DNA from: Periplaneta americana
Lineage: Eukaryota; Arthropoda; Insecta; Blattodea; Blattidae
Length of the DNA: 64,000 bases
Assembly: GCF_040183065.1 (NCBI RefSeq)
Contig: NC_091131.1
Location: 15,455,800-15,519,799 of the forward strand
Reading direction: 5' to 3'
Position numbers and translations under genes: made by a program
In this document: in pieces, positions 20,002 to 32,889 of the stretch
How positions within the stretch are numbered: the first letter of the stretch is position 1
Layout: each line of letters opens with the position of its first letter
The notes under the pieces: model-generated
Told to the model about the DNA's origin: nothing
Databases searched by the model: none
Seen by the model: the letters and a program-made list of their open reading frames with translations, nothing else

Positions 20002-23000
20002 GTTAACCTGGAAATGAGCTATCTACAACATTATGTAAGAATTTTAAGATAATATAATTTTGAAACCTAAAAGGAAAAAATAAGTTTACAGATGTAAATT
20101 GTTATGAAAATGTGTTCACTCTCGTTACATTTCTCACATTCTAGGATCGTATTTCTTCAGGATGAGAGGACTATTGTTAACAAATCCTGTTACATGTATA
20201 TCCCTCTAACCTCTCTGGTACTGGTAGGAGAATATTTTATATATGTCTGTCAGTGCTTGGACTGAAAAAATGTACCTGCTATTAAGACTTGGAGAACAGT
20301 CGGATTCTTCCAGATATGAGAGAGAGAAAGAGAGAGACCGTAGTCTCTATATTGCAATAAGTTGGTGAATAAACAGAACTGTTGATGCAAATGAAGTAAG
20401 ATGGATGTTTGGAAAATACAAATCATTAATGGTGCTAAATAATTATTGGATATGACACACAAATATTGTTGCAGAAGCCTAATGATTGGTTTATTGTATA
20501 TTTAGAGAAAACACTGCATTTTCTATAAGCTGAATGAGACCTGTTGAATATATATCTTGAATATGTATCCCTATACTGTATTTAAGCATGTATCATAATC
20601 ATGGAAATATATTCAGTATACCCTTTTGGTAATTGAAGTTTCAGGGAGAAGATCTTTTTGTGGCAACACAATCCCTGGAAACATCCTCATGTTGTTTTAA
20701 TAATCGGAGGTAAATGAAAGTGTAGAGGTTCATTAAGATGGTTACATGCATTAATCTGATCTGTATTCACGGTATAATAATTGTAATGCCGGTACCAAAT
20801 TTAAATGATGGTTTTAGTTTGTTGTCATATGATTTTCATGTAATATTTTGTACATTTTTAATGTTAAATTTCCCTTAAGACTGTATTGTAACACAATAAA
20901 TTGATGACAACGTTGAAATGTTGTCATAGTTACGGATTATAGTTTTCTTTTCTTTTTCGATATAATACAGCAGACATAAAAGAAAATTGTAAATTGTGTC
21001 ATAGAAGCAACAAACATAGACAAAAAACTTTCTTTCTTGGCAAACGAATTAGTTTAGACTAATTTCACTTTTAAAATAAATGCATTGTTTTGAAGTTATT
21101 CTTACACTTACAACTGAAATTTGAACACGTGCTCTGGAATTTTCCTCAGGGAGACTTACTGCGAATAAAGTACCATAATATTATCTGCACCATGATCGCC
21201 AATGCACTTCGAAACCAAGGTTTAGAGGTAGCTCCAGAATAAAATATATTATATAGCTTACTGTGGGAGCACTCGCAGAATTGATATCATAGCAATTAAC
21301 AGAAGAAAAGAAGTCAAAATAATAAATCTGACTGGAACATCAGTAGCCCAACCAGTTGAAGTGACCATGGAAAAACAAACTATGAGCCAACTGTATTTTT
21401 CATGGACTCTTACTCCCTAAAGAAAATTATATTACAAATCTCTTTCTTGGAGCTAGAGGGATCATTTTCTAAGTTGTTTGTTATCAGGAGACAAAAATAC
21501 AAATTAAGTAAAAAGTTACAAGATGACATTGTTGTCTAGATTCTGTTGTTATATTTCCGCCCAATCTATATGGACCACATGACATTTAAATTTGAGTTAT
21601 GAACCAAACATATTAATTTTAATTAACTTGTGCATTATTCTTTTTTTTTTTTTTTTTTTTTTTTTGAGGTTAGATTGTATTAAATTAAATTAGTTTGACT
21701 CACTTACGGAATTATTTTCATATTAAAGATCCAAAACATTAAAACATCATTCGTGACAATTTATATATCTAAAAAATACTTTTGAATTTTTAATCGCTCT
21801 GTCATAAATTTTGGTAATGTTTTGAGGTTATTACAAACAAATATTTCATTATGATTTAAATGTACAAAAAATAATTATTTTATTGCATACAGAATGGTTT
21901 TTGTGTAAGAACAGCAACAGTAATGGGAAATTGTTATTTTAAAATATCTGTAATTTTCTGTTTAATGGTTTTTGAATACGTAAAATTTTTATAGTTGTGT
22001 AAACTCTTTGATATTAAATAGAGATGTGGTGCAAATTCATAAAAGTGATTTTTTTTTTTTTCGTATGTAACTTACAGGTCTTTTTAAATGCTATGTTTTA
22101 AATAGGTTATGTTAAACTAAGATAGACACTATTTTAAAAATATAGAAGTTGGAACACATTTTACTTATTATATTATTTAATGTAGGAGAAAGATTTAATA
22201 CCATTATGCCGTTTCCCTACAATAATTTATGCTGTCACTAGAAAAATGCGACATTCCTGTGTTTAAGGCATCGAGTATTGTAACTTATCTTCATGGACCT
22301 CTGTATATTGTGCATAATACTTATGCACATTGAATTAAGACTTGTTCTTCACTGTTTAGCAGGAGTTATTTGTCCTGTAATATGTATTATTATGGAGCTT
22401 AAAATGGATAAAACAGTCCACGTGCATGATAATTATTAAAATGCATAAAGAAAATTAATTCTGTGGTAAAAGACTTTATGTATAATATTGTTTTGTAACG
22501 ACAGTGTGTTGAGAATGAAAGGGCCTATATATAAGTATTTGTAAGTCGACAACTGCCAAATGTATGTATTTATTTAATTTTAAAATACCTATTGTTTAAC
22601 AAGATTTATATAAGACTAAACAACGTGTTTGATTTAAATTTGATGCTGAATGAATATAAAACTCTAGCAATCATTTGGCTGATATTTTGAGAACGTTTCA
22701 TAACAGTAATATAAAATAGCTTTTGGCATAATATCCAGCATGGTTTGTGGGTGAGCGGGGAATTGTCTCTTTCAAAGGTTGCTGGGACCAACAATGACTG
22801 AATAAAATTTGACCGTCTATGGAAATGGGTATGGCATAATTATTTTGTATCGCATTAAGCATTATCATAGATTTGGCAGACGGAATAGATTTTAAGCCAA
22901 ATGATTTCTGGACAACACATGTTTTTGATTACAGAAATATTATATATATACACCTTCATATATAAGCATTAAACAAGACATTGTAAGATCGCAGTTTTGT

Positions 23001-23579
23001 CCACTTTTTATACCTTTTAAATACTTAAAGCTTACATGAAGCTCTGATACTCATTTGGCTGTTCGCGAATTGATGTACCTACTAAATAATTTATATCACA
23101 TCGTCTTTAGGCTTTTATTTCTTTCTTTCGGCCATATTTGAAGAAAAGAAAATGTGTTACATTTTAAAATTCAACTCTTAGATCAGTACTACATCTTTAA
23201 ATAGCTTACTGGAGACACAGTTTAGGGATTGTGTTAATTCTGGGAAGAAGATGAAACTGTCATTCAGATAATATTTGCATTTTAATAATATAATTGAAAA
23301 ATATAATATTATTAATGTATTTAAAATATCCTCAATGAATACGAAAGCAAAACCAAATTTCGCAATTTTATTTGCCAGATATTTACACAATACCAGTACC
23401 ATAATAAAAAAAAATCATAAATATATTCCATGTAGTTTTGAAAATAATATTTCTACAGCTTTTTCTGTTACAGTAAAATCGTTGTATATTTAAAATTGTT
23501 TGCCTAGTTGTGTACTGTAACAAAACAATAAGAAGAAGAACAATTACAACTACTACTTTATTTTCATAAACTTGTGTAG
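20002..23579. other. Long stretch without recognisable feature
   Basis: AT-rich, no domain-bearing frame and no repeat shared with the window. Contains a 24-base T run at about 21642-21665. It could be intronic or intergenic. Confidence 0.4.
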
Positions 23580-23587
23580 CCTAATAT

Positions 23588-23782
23588 CAGTGGCGTATAC
23601 TGGTTAAAGGGTTTGGGCTACCGCTGACCCTATTATTACACAAAATATATCTAACAATTACTTTAATTTTAATTACTATGGTAAAACTAATAATACAAAA
23701 TTATTACTTTATGTTATATTATAAACTTTTTCTTTTGTAATTTCCTTGGGCTATCACCGGTAGCCCGCAAAATACGCCCCTG
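23588..23782. mobile_element. 195-bp hAT MITE, copy 2
   Basis: Same family and length as 6192-6386. Perfect 8-bp duplication CCTAATAT at 23580-23587 and 23783-23790. The left terminus has CAGTGGCG where copy 1 has CAGGGGCG. Confidence 0.94.
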
Positions 23783-23790
23783 CCTAATAT

Positions 23791-25036
23791 ATCGGATGTC
23801 TACAAAATATAGATTTCGAGATATCTAATATATTACAGTCATATAGATAATACGGAAACTGGAAGGCTAATATTTATGTTTCATCATAAAAATTGTATAA
23901 TTTGTTTATCTATATGTTTGGTTACAAATGTAACGTTCAATTTCATTCAAATTTAACGAAGTATTAGTTTTATGTTTCCACAGATCTGACAAAATACTAA
24001 TCCAAGTTTGGATATTATTCACAACTTAAGAAAACTATTGGGTCCAATACTTTTAGCCGGCAATGTATCTCTTTCAGTTTTCCTCATAAAGATGTGTAAG
24101 CTTAATATTTTTTCTGTTATTGTTTATTTGTGGGCCAGTCAGCTCTAGATACATCACAGCCTTTTGCTTCGTTGTTGCTGAAGTTAGACATTTTCTACGT
24201 TTGTTTTCTATGAAAGAACTCCACAGTTCATTAAACCTTATCCTGAGACATCTGTCTAGAAAGTAAGAAACTTGGAAATTGAGAATTAACTGGGTGATGA
24301 AATGTAAACTATAAAATAATCATAATGTGTTACACAAATAAAAAAAAGACGTGATACTTTATTTAGGTACTAAAGACAAAAATAGAAAAGACATACATAT
24401 GCACATAATGATATTCTCTAGTATTTCTTGTCTTATGTCTTCTACAAATGTTTTGTACTACGGATCCATCCAAATTCGTGTCGAAATAATGGAAATGATG
24501 TTTCAGTCCACTTAAAACCTGCATTTGGCTCTGGAAAAATTTTCGTCTGTGACAAATGAAAGTATAGAAATGCAGAAAATACAAATTATTGTACTTAAAG
24601 TACTCATGATATTTATCAATTCAAACTACAGAAGTTAGACTGGTCCTCCATGTTGGGGATTAAAAAAAAACCATGCGTAACATTAATATGATCAAGGCAT
24701 CTGGATGGGCATTTCTGGGAAGATCAAGATGCTTGGAAAAGAGGACTAGACAACTATTAACAACGGAAAATTTATGAAGCAAGTAAGTATAAATATTTGA
24801 GATCGGTGAGATGTTATTGCGATAAAGAAATTTTGAAATATGGACACAGATAAAAAAAAAAATAAAACTGGGGATATCTTTAAGTTTTAAGGCTGCTGTA
24901 AGTCCTAAGACCTAATTTTTTCGAAATTTCTTTATTTTATATGTCGAAAGAATCATCTAACAGGAATCTTGAAAATGCACTAGTTTGTCCAGAAATTCAT
25001 CTTCTTATGTAATATTAATTAATGTTTACAAATATG

Positions 25037-25071
<35 letters not shown>

Positions 25072-25320
25072 CATTATTATCCAGAGCTCTGTGAATTTGC
25101 AAATCTTTTTGCTCACATTGTGTTGAAAAGCTTTTTGCTATATGCAGAGATTTAAAACAAGAAACAATCTAAGTGTGAAATCAGTGAAAGCAATATCTCT
25201 TATTATATTCAGTTTTAGACATTTACATTGCAAGAACAACTTCTAGAATTATATGGAGACAAAAGTGAAGTTAAAATGTAAATTGTGATAAGATAAATTT
25301 GGAAACATTGCGGAAGTTTT
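23791..25320. other. Stretch without a supported gene
   Basis: AT-rich. An (ATT)n run lies at 25038-25080. No domain-bearing frame. Confidence 0.4.
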
Positions 25321-25329
25321 TGAAATATA

Positions 25330-25740
25330 GATATGAAAATCAGTTTGCTAAAGAGAGGGAGAGATCGTTTCAAACACGTTACAAAGAACACATCACAGCC
25401 ATAACAAAATTACAAAACACCTCCACATATGCAGAACACATCACAAATGCTAACCACACCCACAGAGACATCAACACAGACATGGAAATACTGCACATCT
25501 AACCAAAAAGCCAGAAACTCAACACACTAGAACAATATGAAATATACAGACACACGAAAACACACCCCAACGAAATTCTCAACACACAACTCAATTTCAA
25601 AACACATACACTCTTTGACTCTACACTATACCACACGAACGCACCCTCACTGGAAACAGAACAAGAGGCGCCAAGACCAACAACGACCAGTTCTGAAGAT
25701 GACCCATAAATAGGTCGAAACATGTAAACGAGGTACGTTG
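25330..25740 (+). mobile_element. Penelope-like 3' fragment, second lineage
   Basis: The frame 25299-25502 includes SFQTRYKEHITAI and YAEHITNANHTHRDI, the tail of the GIY-YIG nuclease. The end has CTGAAGA, a GACC/GGTC stem and GAAAC (25693-25721), the same hammerhead-like layout as the other PLE family but with a different stem sequence. No inverted arms or target duplication were found. The 5' part is missing. Confidence 0.75.
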
Positions 25741-26005
25741 AAATTTAACACAGGAAAGTCTTATCATACATATTCCGGAGAGATATTTGTTTTATTAATT
25801 AATTTTATTAAGTCATTAAAAGGCATTCATAAAATTAAAATAAGTTCTGTGAACATTCTTGTACAGTATTTACTTTCTTGTGAACAATCAGCAAAAGTCA
25901 GTACACAACATAATCTGCATTTGGCTTGGAATGTCCTCATGTTGATGATTAAAAATGTGGTAGCCCTATCTAACTGGTAATATAGAATAGTAATATACGT
26001 TACAA

Positions 26006-26107
26006 GAGCGGTATGTTGATGTTTTCATGTTCGAGTAAAAGATTGAAAAAGCGAAACGTAGTTGAGCTTTTTTAATTTCCGAGAACATGAAAACAAACAT
26101 ACCGCTC
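26006..26107. repeat. Hairpin with GAAACG-GAG loop
   Basis: Arms GAGCGGTATGTTGATGTTTT (from 26006) and the inverse ending CATACCGCTC (26107), about 25 bp with few mismatches, around a loop containing GCGAAACGTAGTTGAGC. The plan resembles the hairpin heads at 9851-9946 and 61922, though the sequence differs. Confidence 0.6.
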
Positions 26108-28096
26108 GTGTATCGTACATTATTTTGTGCGAAGATCGTTTATTACATACCTGAAAGACGAATTTCTAATTAGTTGCAATGAAATCTCCATCTTGGTTTC
26201 TGTTTAATGACGCCAACTTCGGAACACCAAAATATCTTTCTTCAACATTGTTGCTGTAAAATGTTTTCTGTGTTTACTATACTCCAGCAGGCCGTGATTT
26301 ACGCGTGTCTTTTTTTTTTCCCCCAGTCTATAAATACGAACTTAAAACAAACGGTAAGGTTATGTAATGATTTATTTTTCATTTTAATATTTTAACAATA
26401 TTATTTATATAACATATTGCAGTAATAACATCGGCATCTGGAATCTCGTTGATTTTTTCACGGCTTCCTTAATGTTACTTGTATCAGGAATGCAATAAGT
26501 TTCGTGGAGTAGTAGACTTTACTTAATTTTTGGAAATATTTAAAAACAATAATTAACATTGCAATTTAGGTGAAATTGCAGTGGTAAGTTTCCAATTTAT
26601 AAGTATTACTATGTTAAACGTCTCTAAAAATAATATGTTAAAAGCCTAAAGCAGTAAAATGAATGTCGCGCTTAAGTGGTAAGAAGAGGGAAATTGTTAT
26701 GTGTGTTACGTTGGGAATACTGAATGTGGTATTTCACACTTACCGCGGTTGGTTCTGTGCGGAAAACAAGCAAATACGCACGATCTCGCACAAATAATTA
26801 TACATGAAAATAGTTATGCAACAGAAAACGAAACGATAAATTCATTACCACTAATAAAATTATATTATCAACCAACAAACTTAATTACAATTATATTAGC
26901 ATAATATTTATTCCTCACACTAATTTCACTGATTTTCTTTGAATTATTTTCTGACATATCATCATTGTTAGATACCAGTTAAGTTTGTGGTAAATCATCT
27001 GTACCTACTTCCCAGAATGTGACACAAATTCAGACATGTTGGGGCATAAACTGTCTTATTGTAACCTGGGTTTGGGCCCAAGACAATCTATTTATACTGT
27101 AATGCCAGTAAAATTCTGAGATATACACGACATTTGGTGTTTTTATTTAATAGTATGTGTATGCAATGTTACATAAAAAATTCTTGGAACACGTGTAAGT
27201 ACATGTGATGGATAAAGGATGTAAAGACAGAGAATTGTTAAAATGAATAGTGAGGTTTTAAAACAAAATAAAAGTTAGATGCGTGAAATTCTGTGTTGTT
27301 TAATGCTTATATATTGGCTCTTAATGTCTGATGACATCGAAGAACACAAACCGTTGGAAGAAATTTGTTATTTTTAAGTGATTTATTTTCTCTTGGAGGA
27401 GTGAGCCTGGATTTTGGTATGTCATAAATAATAGTGTTTCTTGGTGGTATTTTTCAGGGCTTTAAAGATTGTATTTATCCATTTGCCAGTGGTAGTACGA
27501 ATTTGTTTCGACACTTAATGTTATAAATTAGTCGTTACTGTAAGTGCGATGTGACGGTAATATTGAGTAAGCCCAAATATCTGGATTAGTAGAATCATCA
27601 GAAAGTGAGTCACCACTCAGTGATAATTCTTTATTCTTTGTATATGTAATGCAAGAAAATTATTTGGTATATATTTCCGATAATTTTGTGGTGAGGTAGA
27701 TAGTAATCTTGAAAGGAATATGTTATGTTTTTCATAAGTTACAACTTACTAGTTTTTTTGTGCACCATTTATATATTTTGCTGTGAGCTGAACTATGCCA
27801 GAAATTAGTAGTCACTCTATGAGTTGAAGAAAGTTGCTTTTGTCTCTACAGAATTTACATAGAGTTAAGTACATTCAGCTTTGAACATGGCACAGATATT
27901 CATTATTGACTATTCCTGGCTATCTAAATACATTATTTAATAACACTGTAAATGTCTATTTTAAGTTCTTAGTGTTAAATTTAATTATCAATATTTTATG
28001 TTTAGGCATGGTCAATGTCTTCAGAAAATAAAGTCGTTGGCCCTTCATAGTAGATTTAGAATATCCCTTTGTTCATGAACAAAGCCCATTGTTCAC
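26108..28096. other. Long stretch without recognisable feature
   Basis: AT-rich, no frame with a domain, no shared repeat. Confidence 0.4.
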
Positions 28097-28173
28097 ATCT
28101 TGTTAATATGCAAATCAATCTTTCAGGTATAACTCCCTGTAAAGTTGATTTGAATAATTTCGAAGTAAAAATT

Positions 28174-28249
28174 GTTCCGGGGCTGGGTATCGAACCCGGG
28201 ACCTTTGGTTAAACGTACCAATGCTCTACCAACTGAGCTACCCGGGAAC
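28174..28249 (-). repeat. tRNA-like unit, left arm
   Basis: Well-kept cloverleaf: acceptor TCCCGGG pairs with CCCCGGA with one mismatch, D-stem GCTC/GAGC, T-arm CCCGGGTTCGATACCCGG. The 7-base anticodon loop is ACGTTTA, with C in place of U33. The pol III A and B boxes look usable. Confidence 0.75.
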
Positions 28250-28464
28250 TCTACCCGACACCAATCCAATTTTTCCCTCTATATCCACAGACCTCATATA
28301 CCTGAAAGCTTGATTTGCATAATACACGTCACTGTTCGTTAACAGAAAACCACAATTTAAGTCACACAGAGTTAGTGTGCACTCAATGTTGGTTGCTTGA
28401 CGGTTGTCATCCCACTTTGAGGTCTGTGGATATAGAGGGAAAAATTGGATCGGTGTCGGGTAGA

Positions 28465-28540
28465 GTTCCCGGGTAGCTCAGTTGGTAGAGCGTTGGTACG
28501 TTTAACCAAAGGTCCCGGGTTCGATACCCGGCCCCGGAAC
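28465..28540 (+). repeat. tRNA-like unit, right arm
   Basis: Inverse copy of 28174-28249 with the same loop (ACGTTTA) and stems. The two arms are more alike than would be expected if they had aged independently since a distant duplication, suggesting recent origin or exchange between arms. Confidence 0.75.
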
Positions 28541-28575
28541 AATTTTTCCGTCGAAATTATTCAAATCTTGTTAAT

Positions 28576-29470
28576 AGTTCTCACAATGATAATGATTGTA
28601 GCGTAGCGTCCTCCATCACAATAGAGTGGTGCCATGCTGATTAAAATATCTCACTGGTCCACAGTCGTATATGTCTAACAATGTCGCCAACATACTCAGA
28701 AGGAGATGTGTATTTTTAAGTAATATTAAGTTAAAACAAGTAAAAAATAATAATTTATTTAATTTGTCAAGAATTCGATATTAGAAACCAACAAACCAGA
28801 CTCCGAAAATGTAATTTTAACAAATAATTAAACTTTTCGTAAGAAAAACAATAATTAAAAAAGAACAGACAAGATTTGAAAATAGTTCTTCTCACTGGTC
28901 GAATTGTTGTCATGCTCAGCAAAGCTTTCCGCAGTTCAAACTTGATCAAAGATTGTGGATTTTTAAGAAAATGAAACTTCTTAGTTTAGTGTCCTTTGGA
29001 GAGGAAGTAGAGCGAAGGGTTTTGTGATGTACATTTACAACATATATAAATCATCTCGTGTCTGAATGAAAGGACTTAAGTTTATTGATCTTTATATTTA
29101 ACTCGCAACTTTTCTTAACAATTATTTACTTCCTAGTTTCTCTTATTGCTATACATAAACCTACAATGTGACCTATTAAGTGACCATTTTGTTTATTTTT
29201 ATTTCGCTGTGGGTGGTGTCCAAATGGCATATTAATCAGCACTAATATTTAAAACTAGAAATATTTGTTAATTCTTTTGATATCGATTCACTTTATAACA
29301 CTTTCAATATTTAAAATATAATAAAATAAAATTTAAAACTTAAAAACTTCATAGTGTTAAAATACAGTTTAAAAGAAAAAAGGTAGTAGTAGTAGTAGTA
29401 GTTGTAGTAGTAGTAGTAGTAGGCTATAAATTAAATACCGTATGCCATAATGCTGTAACGTACAAAACAC
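28576..29470. other. Stretch without a supported gene
   Basis: AT-rich. A (TAG)n run of about a dozen units at 29386-29423 is the only notable item. Confidence 0.4.
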
Positions 29471-29479
29471 ATTACAGAC

Positions 29480-29735
29480 ATAATATCTAAACAACAGAAA
29501 CAAACAGATATAACCTAACAGGAATATACAAAATCAAATGTATCAATTGCTCCGATTTTTACATAGGACAAAGAGTTAGTTCATTTCAAACTAGACAAAA
29601 GAAACATATTAAAGCAAAACAACAACCATGCAATAAATCTAATTCTCCAAAACGTAATATTATGAATACCAGCTACAGTTATAATAACATAGAAATAGAC
29701 AAGATGGAATTGCTAAAAATAGCACCCAAAGGCAA
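29480..29735 (+). pseudogene. GIY-YIG fragment of a third Penelope-like lineage
   Basis: The frame includes GIYKIKCINCSDFYIGQR then SFQTRQKKHIKAK, with a textbook GIY...YIG pair. It differs from the copies at 16541 and 25360. Only this portion of the nuclease remains, and no element ends were found. Confidence 0.75.
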
Positions 29736-29739
29736 CAAT

Positions 29740-30026
29740 TAAATGTACTGGAACAGAATAAGTTTGGAATCGATTCTGAACTGCTGCTCATGCGCAATAG
29801 CTTAATATGTGTTCCAACAAGACTAGAACTGATTCCGAACCAATACTGAACTCCTAGTTTCCTGTACCTACCAACGTGCTTTAGAACTTATTCGGAACAA
29901 GTGACATTGGTTCTCGATAAGAGGAGAACTGGAAATTCTGAACTGTTGACGCAGGTGCAGATGGTTTAATCTGAAGTTACGATTAAATTCCTTCGAGACT
30001 AGGCAGTTAAAATAAAGAAATAGTCC
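29740..30026. other. Possible end of an older DNA element
   Basis: The block TGTTCCAACAAGACTAGAAC near 29811 resembles, in inverse, a block near 33110-33137 (TGCTGGAACA). It may be one end of the element into which the hAT at 30035 inserted. Weak evidence. Confidence 0.25.
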
Positions 30027-30347
30027 ATCATGAGTAGACATCGGATTTTTAGGCACTAAAAATTGCAGTTTTAGGCGCCTAAAATAAGCTCAAAATTTGT
30101 AAAATAAGGCTCTATTTTAATGAAAATAGGCATTTTAGGCACATCAAGGTATCATACTTATTTCTTTCACTGAAATTTTTAGTTATACACTAAAATACGC
30201 ACAAAAAAGTATGTTTAAACATTAAAAAAGAATACTATATTATATTTATGAACAGAGCTGCACAAATTTAATATATTGAAACTAATGAAATAATGATTAT
30301 TGATATCAAGATTACTCATTTTAAGTTATTGAAATTCAGTTCCATGC

Positions 30348-31719
30348 TCAGACTTTATTATAATTATCTGCACAGTACACCACCAGAATTTTTTCTAAAT
30401 TCTCCACAGTTAACCTTTGCCTTCTGTCACTGAGAATCATTTTGAAAGCAGAAAAACTTCTTTCAACCGAAACTGATGTGAGAGGCGCAAATTTTAAATT
30501 AGGTACAATAGAAACATCAATACTTACTGGAACATTTACACTTTCCCCCGATATCACTCTTGATACTTTTTCCAACAATGAAAATCCTACATTCTTATTT
30601 AATACGTTGTCCCACTTATTTTTAACTTTTTTCCCAGTTTCGCCCAAAGCAGAATGTATGTTCACTTGAGCTTCCTTTACTATTGCTATTTGGCTACAAA
30701 GAGATTGTTTTTCACGTTCTAATTGTTCAATGCTTGCAGGTATGAAAGAAAAGTTTGATGTTATGTAGGCAATATCGTTTTTCACTCGTGAGTCATTCAA
30801 ACAATCTTTCACTGCTTTCACACACGCTGCACTATCAGTTTCAGGTAATTTATCAATAACTGTGACCACTTCTTTAAAATACTTAGAATAATACACCACT
30901 GACTGAATCCAGGTTCCCCATCGTGTAACAACCGGCTGAGGTGGGAGTGGGATATCTGGAAAGTTCTCTCTGAATGTTGAAATCCTGGATGGGGCTTTAC
31001 AAAAACATTTTTTTGTGTTAGAAATAAACGAATTGACAAGAGGAAATGCATTCCGGATTGTTTCAGAAACCCTGTGAAGGCCATGTGCTAGACAGGTTAC
31101 ATGCGTGAGGTTAGGATAAAATGTTTTAAGAAGTGGAGCTGCAGCAACCATGTATGAGGCAGCATCAGTACAAAACAACAGAACTTTAGAATCGTCTATA
31201 TTACCTGAGTATAAAGACTGTAGGCCTTTATTTACAAAATAAGCAATGGCTTGGCTATTCACTTTCGAAAGTTCCTTAACACATACGAGGTGTGGAATCG
31301 AAGGTCCATCAGTTTAAGTTTTCCTACTACCATATTTGCTATACGAGTATACCTATTCATAGGATCTGAGGTTTCATCCACAGAGACCCATATGTAAGAA
31401 TCACCTATATCCTCCCGAATGGAAGCTAAAGTTTCATTGTATATTCTAAGTAATTTTTTCTTAGGGTCGACTCAGATGGGATATTTTGTTTGCAGTATTT
31501 TTGTAAAAACTGTCTTAAAACCGGATTTTCAATTGCATTCCAGGGAATGTTAGCAGCAACAAACGCTCTGGTTAAATCAGCATAGAAATTGCTGCTGAGA
31601 TTGGATGAAGTAGGCTGTGTTAGTAAAGTTTGTTGCAGTTGATTTTTCTGCTGAGCTTTAGCCTTATGAGCCGCTCCTTGCACATGCTGCTTTAGGTGGC
31701 ACTTCTTTTCTTGCGAAAT
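30348..31719 (-). pseudogene. hAT transposase main exon (CGBP1-like family)
   Basis: Starts at an acceptor (TTTTTAG|ATTTCGC) in phase 0 with the exon at 31975. In order: end of the zinc finger (CHLKQHVQGAAHK), a middle domain (AFVAANIPWNAIENPVLRQF), the first catalytic Asp in WVSVDETSDP, the second in LFCTDAASYM, then the C-terminal dimerisation block SVERSFSAFKMILSDRRQRL. Two frame changes are visible, near 31440 and near 31290, and the long intact part is 30348-31262 (304 codons). Total length, about 460 residues plus the first exon, is normal for this family. Confidence 0.88.
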
Positions 31720-31974
31720 CTAAAAATGTAAAGTAAACTGAATTAAAATAAAATCCTAATTGTTGTATTGCCGTATTTCTATCACAAAGTTAGTGGGTTC
31801 GAACAATCAAAATTTTAATGACCTGCAAATACTTTAACTATCGGAATTTAAAAGGTTAAAGTGTAGTGGTCTTAAAAAGAATTATACCTCAGGATAGCTC
31901 AGTCAATGTATAAATATTATAGGCCTACTCATTAAAATTAATACAATTTATATATTTCAACTATTGTTACGTAC

Positions 31975-32085
31975 CTGTTTGCTACAAATTTTTCAGAATA
32001 TTATTTTTCCATCATAAGTGAATTCTGAATATTCTGTTAGCCATTGCCGGATCAATGTAGATTTTGCACTTATATTTTTCGGCAT
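31975..32085 (-). pseudogene. hAT transposase first exon (zinc finger)
   Basis: ATG at 32083-32085 gives MPKNISAKSTLIRQWLTEYS and ends at a consensus donor (CAG|GTACGT). The first finger cysteine is replaced by TGA (IIF-stop-KIC), so the finger C-x2-C is lost. Phase 0 joins to the exon at 31719. The intron between is about 255 bases. Confidence 0.75.
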
Positions 32086-32889
32086 TATCGCGTTAAACTT
32101 CACAGGAAAACGTCCTACCGCTCAAAACGTCTCAACACAAATAAAGCGAGGGAAAGATCAACTGTTAACGAGCATTCAAATGAACCGTTGTTATTGAGAT
32201 TCAATTGGACAAAAATACAAAGTTCCACTTATTGTTGCATTTCCTGGTAGTGTTAACACTAGGAGGGCCATTCTTTTAAATATTTTGTAACGGTTTACCC
32301 TACTAATTCGCAGTTTTACGACTTTTCATAAATATTTCAAAAACACTCTTTCTCCAAAAATTGTGATTTTATGACACTCTGAAGGGCAGTACAGCTAATC
32401 GGTTTCGGACCGAAAACAGTCATTTTTATAGTATAGTATATCTCTGAATCGGTAGCAGCACATGTTGTGATTGTTGCCTGCTTCAAAACTAAGGTTGGTT
32501 CTTTGTCGGCATTTATGCCTCCAAACATGTTAAATTCGGTGAAATCTATTGCGAGTGTCGTGAGATTCAAAACATTTTGTTTCCTTTATCAATGATTTCA
32601 TGGCCGGTGTGAAGCAAACTTTCCACTTTTTAAATGCCTTAAATTTCGCAGTGAATGCATGTATAAATTATAAAAAGTAAGAGTAAAATGCTAAACTTTA
32701 CAGTGCGTTAGGCATTTTTAGGCGAATATTAACAAATTAGGCTCTAATAACCGTTTTAGGGCATTTTAGGGCATTATAAAACTCTTTGAATACCTTTCAA
32801 TTTCCATGAAACACAAATATTAATAATTATTTTTACTTTTCTCCTAAAGAAACAAAATAGGCATTTGCCCTAGAATCCGATGTCTGATC

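Larger units (their letters stand above)
28108..28564. mobile_element. Palindromic twin-tRNA retroelement, copy 2
   Basis: A 457-bp element starting ATGCAAATC like copy 1, with tRNA-like units at 28174-28249 (minus) and 28465-28540 (plus). Perfect 11-bp duplication ATCTTGTTAAT at 28097-28107 and 28565-28575. The arms match each other closely over the tRNA and the block TGTGGATATAGAGGGAAAAA. It is shorter than copy 1 because the centre is reduced. Confidence 0.88.
30035..32886 (-). mobile_element. Near-complete 2.85-kb hAT transposon
   Basis: Ends TAGACATCGGATTTTTAGG and inverted CTAGAATCCGATGTCTG, with perfect 8-bp duplications ATCATGAG at 30027-30034 and 32887-32894. On the minus strand it has a zinc-finger exon (31975-32085), a short intron and a main transposase exon (31719 down to 30348). 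A-rich subterminal repeats with TTTTAGGC motifs occur at both ends, as is usual for hAT binding sites. The coding region has an in-frame stop and two frame changes, so it is not autonomous, but the ends look mobilisable. Confidence 0.93.

Noticed and set aside
28465-28540. Functional tRNA-Asn gene (anticodon GTT)
   Set aside because: C33 in place of U33, an acceptor mismatch, an inverse twin nearby and flanking target duplications mark it as part of a retroelement.
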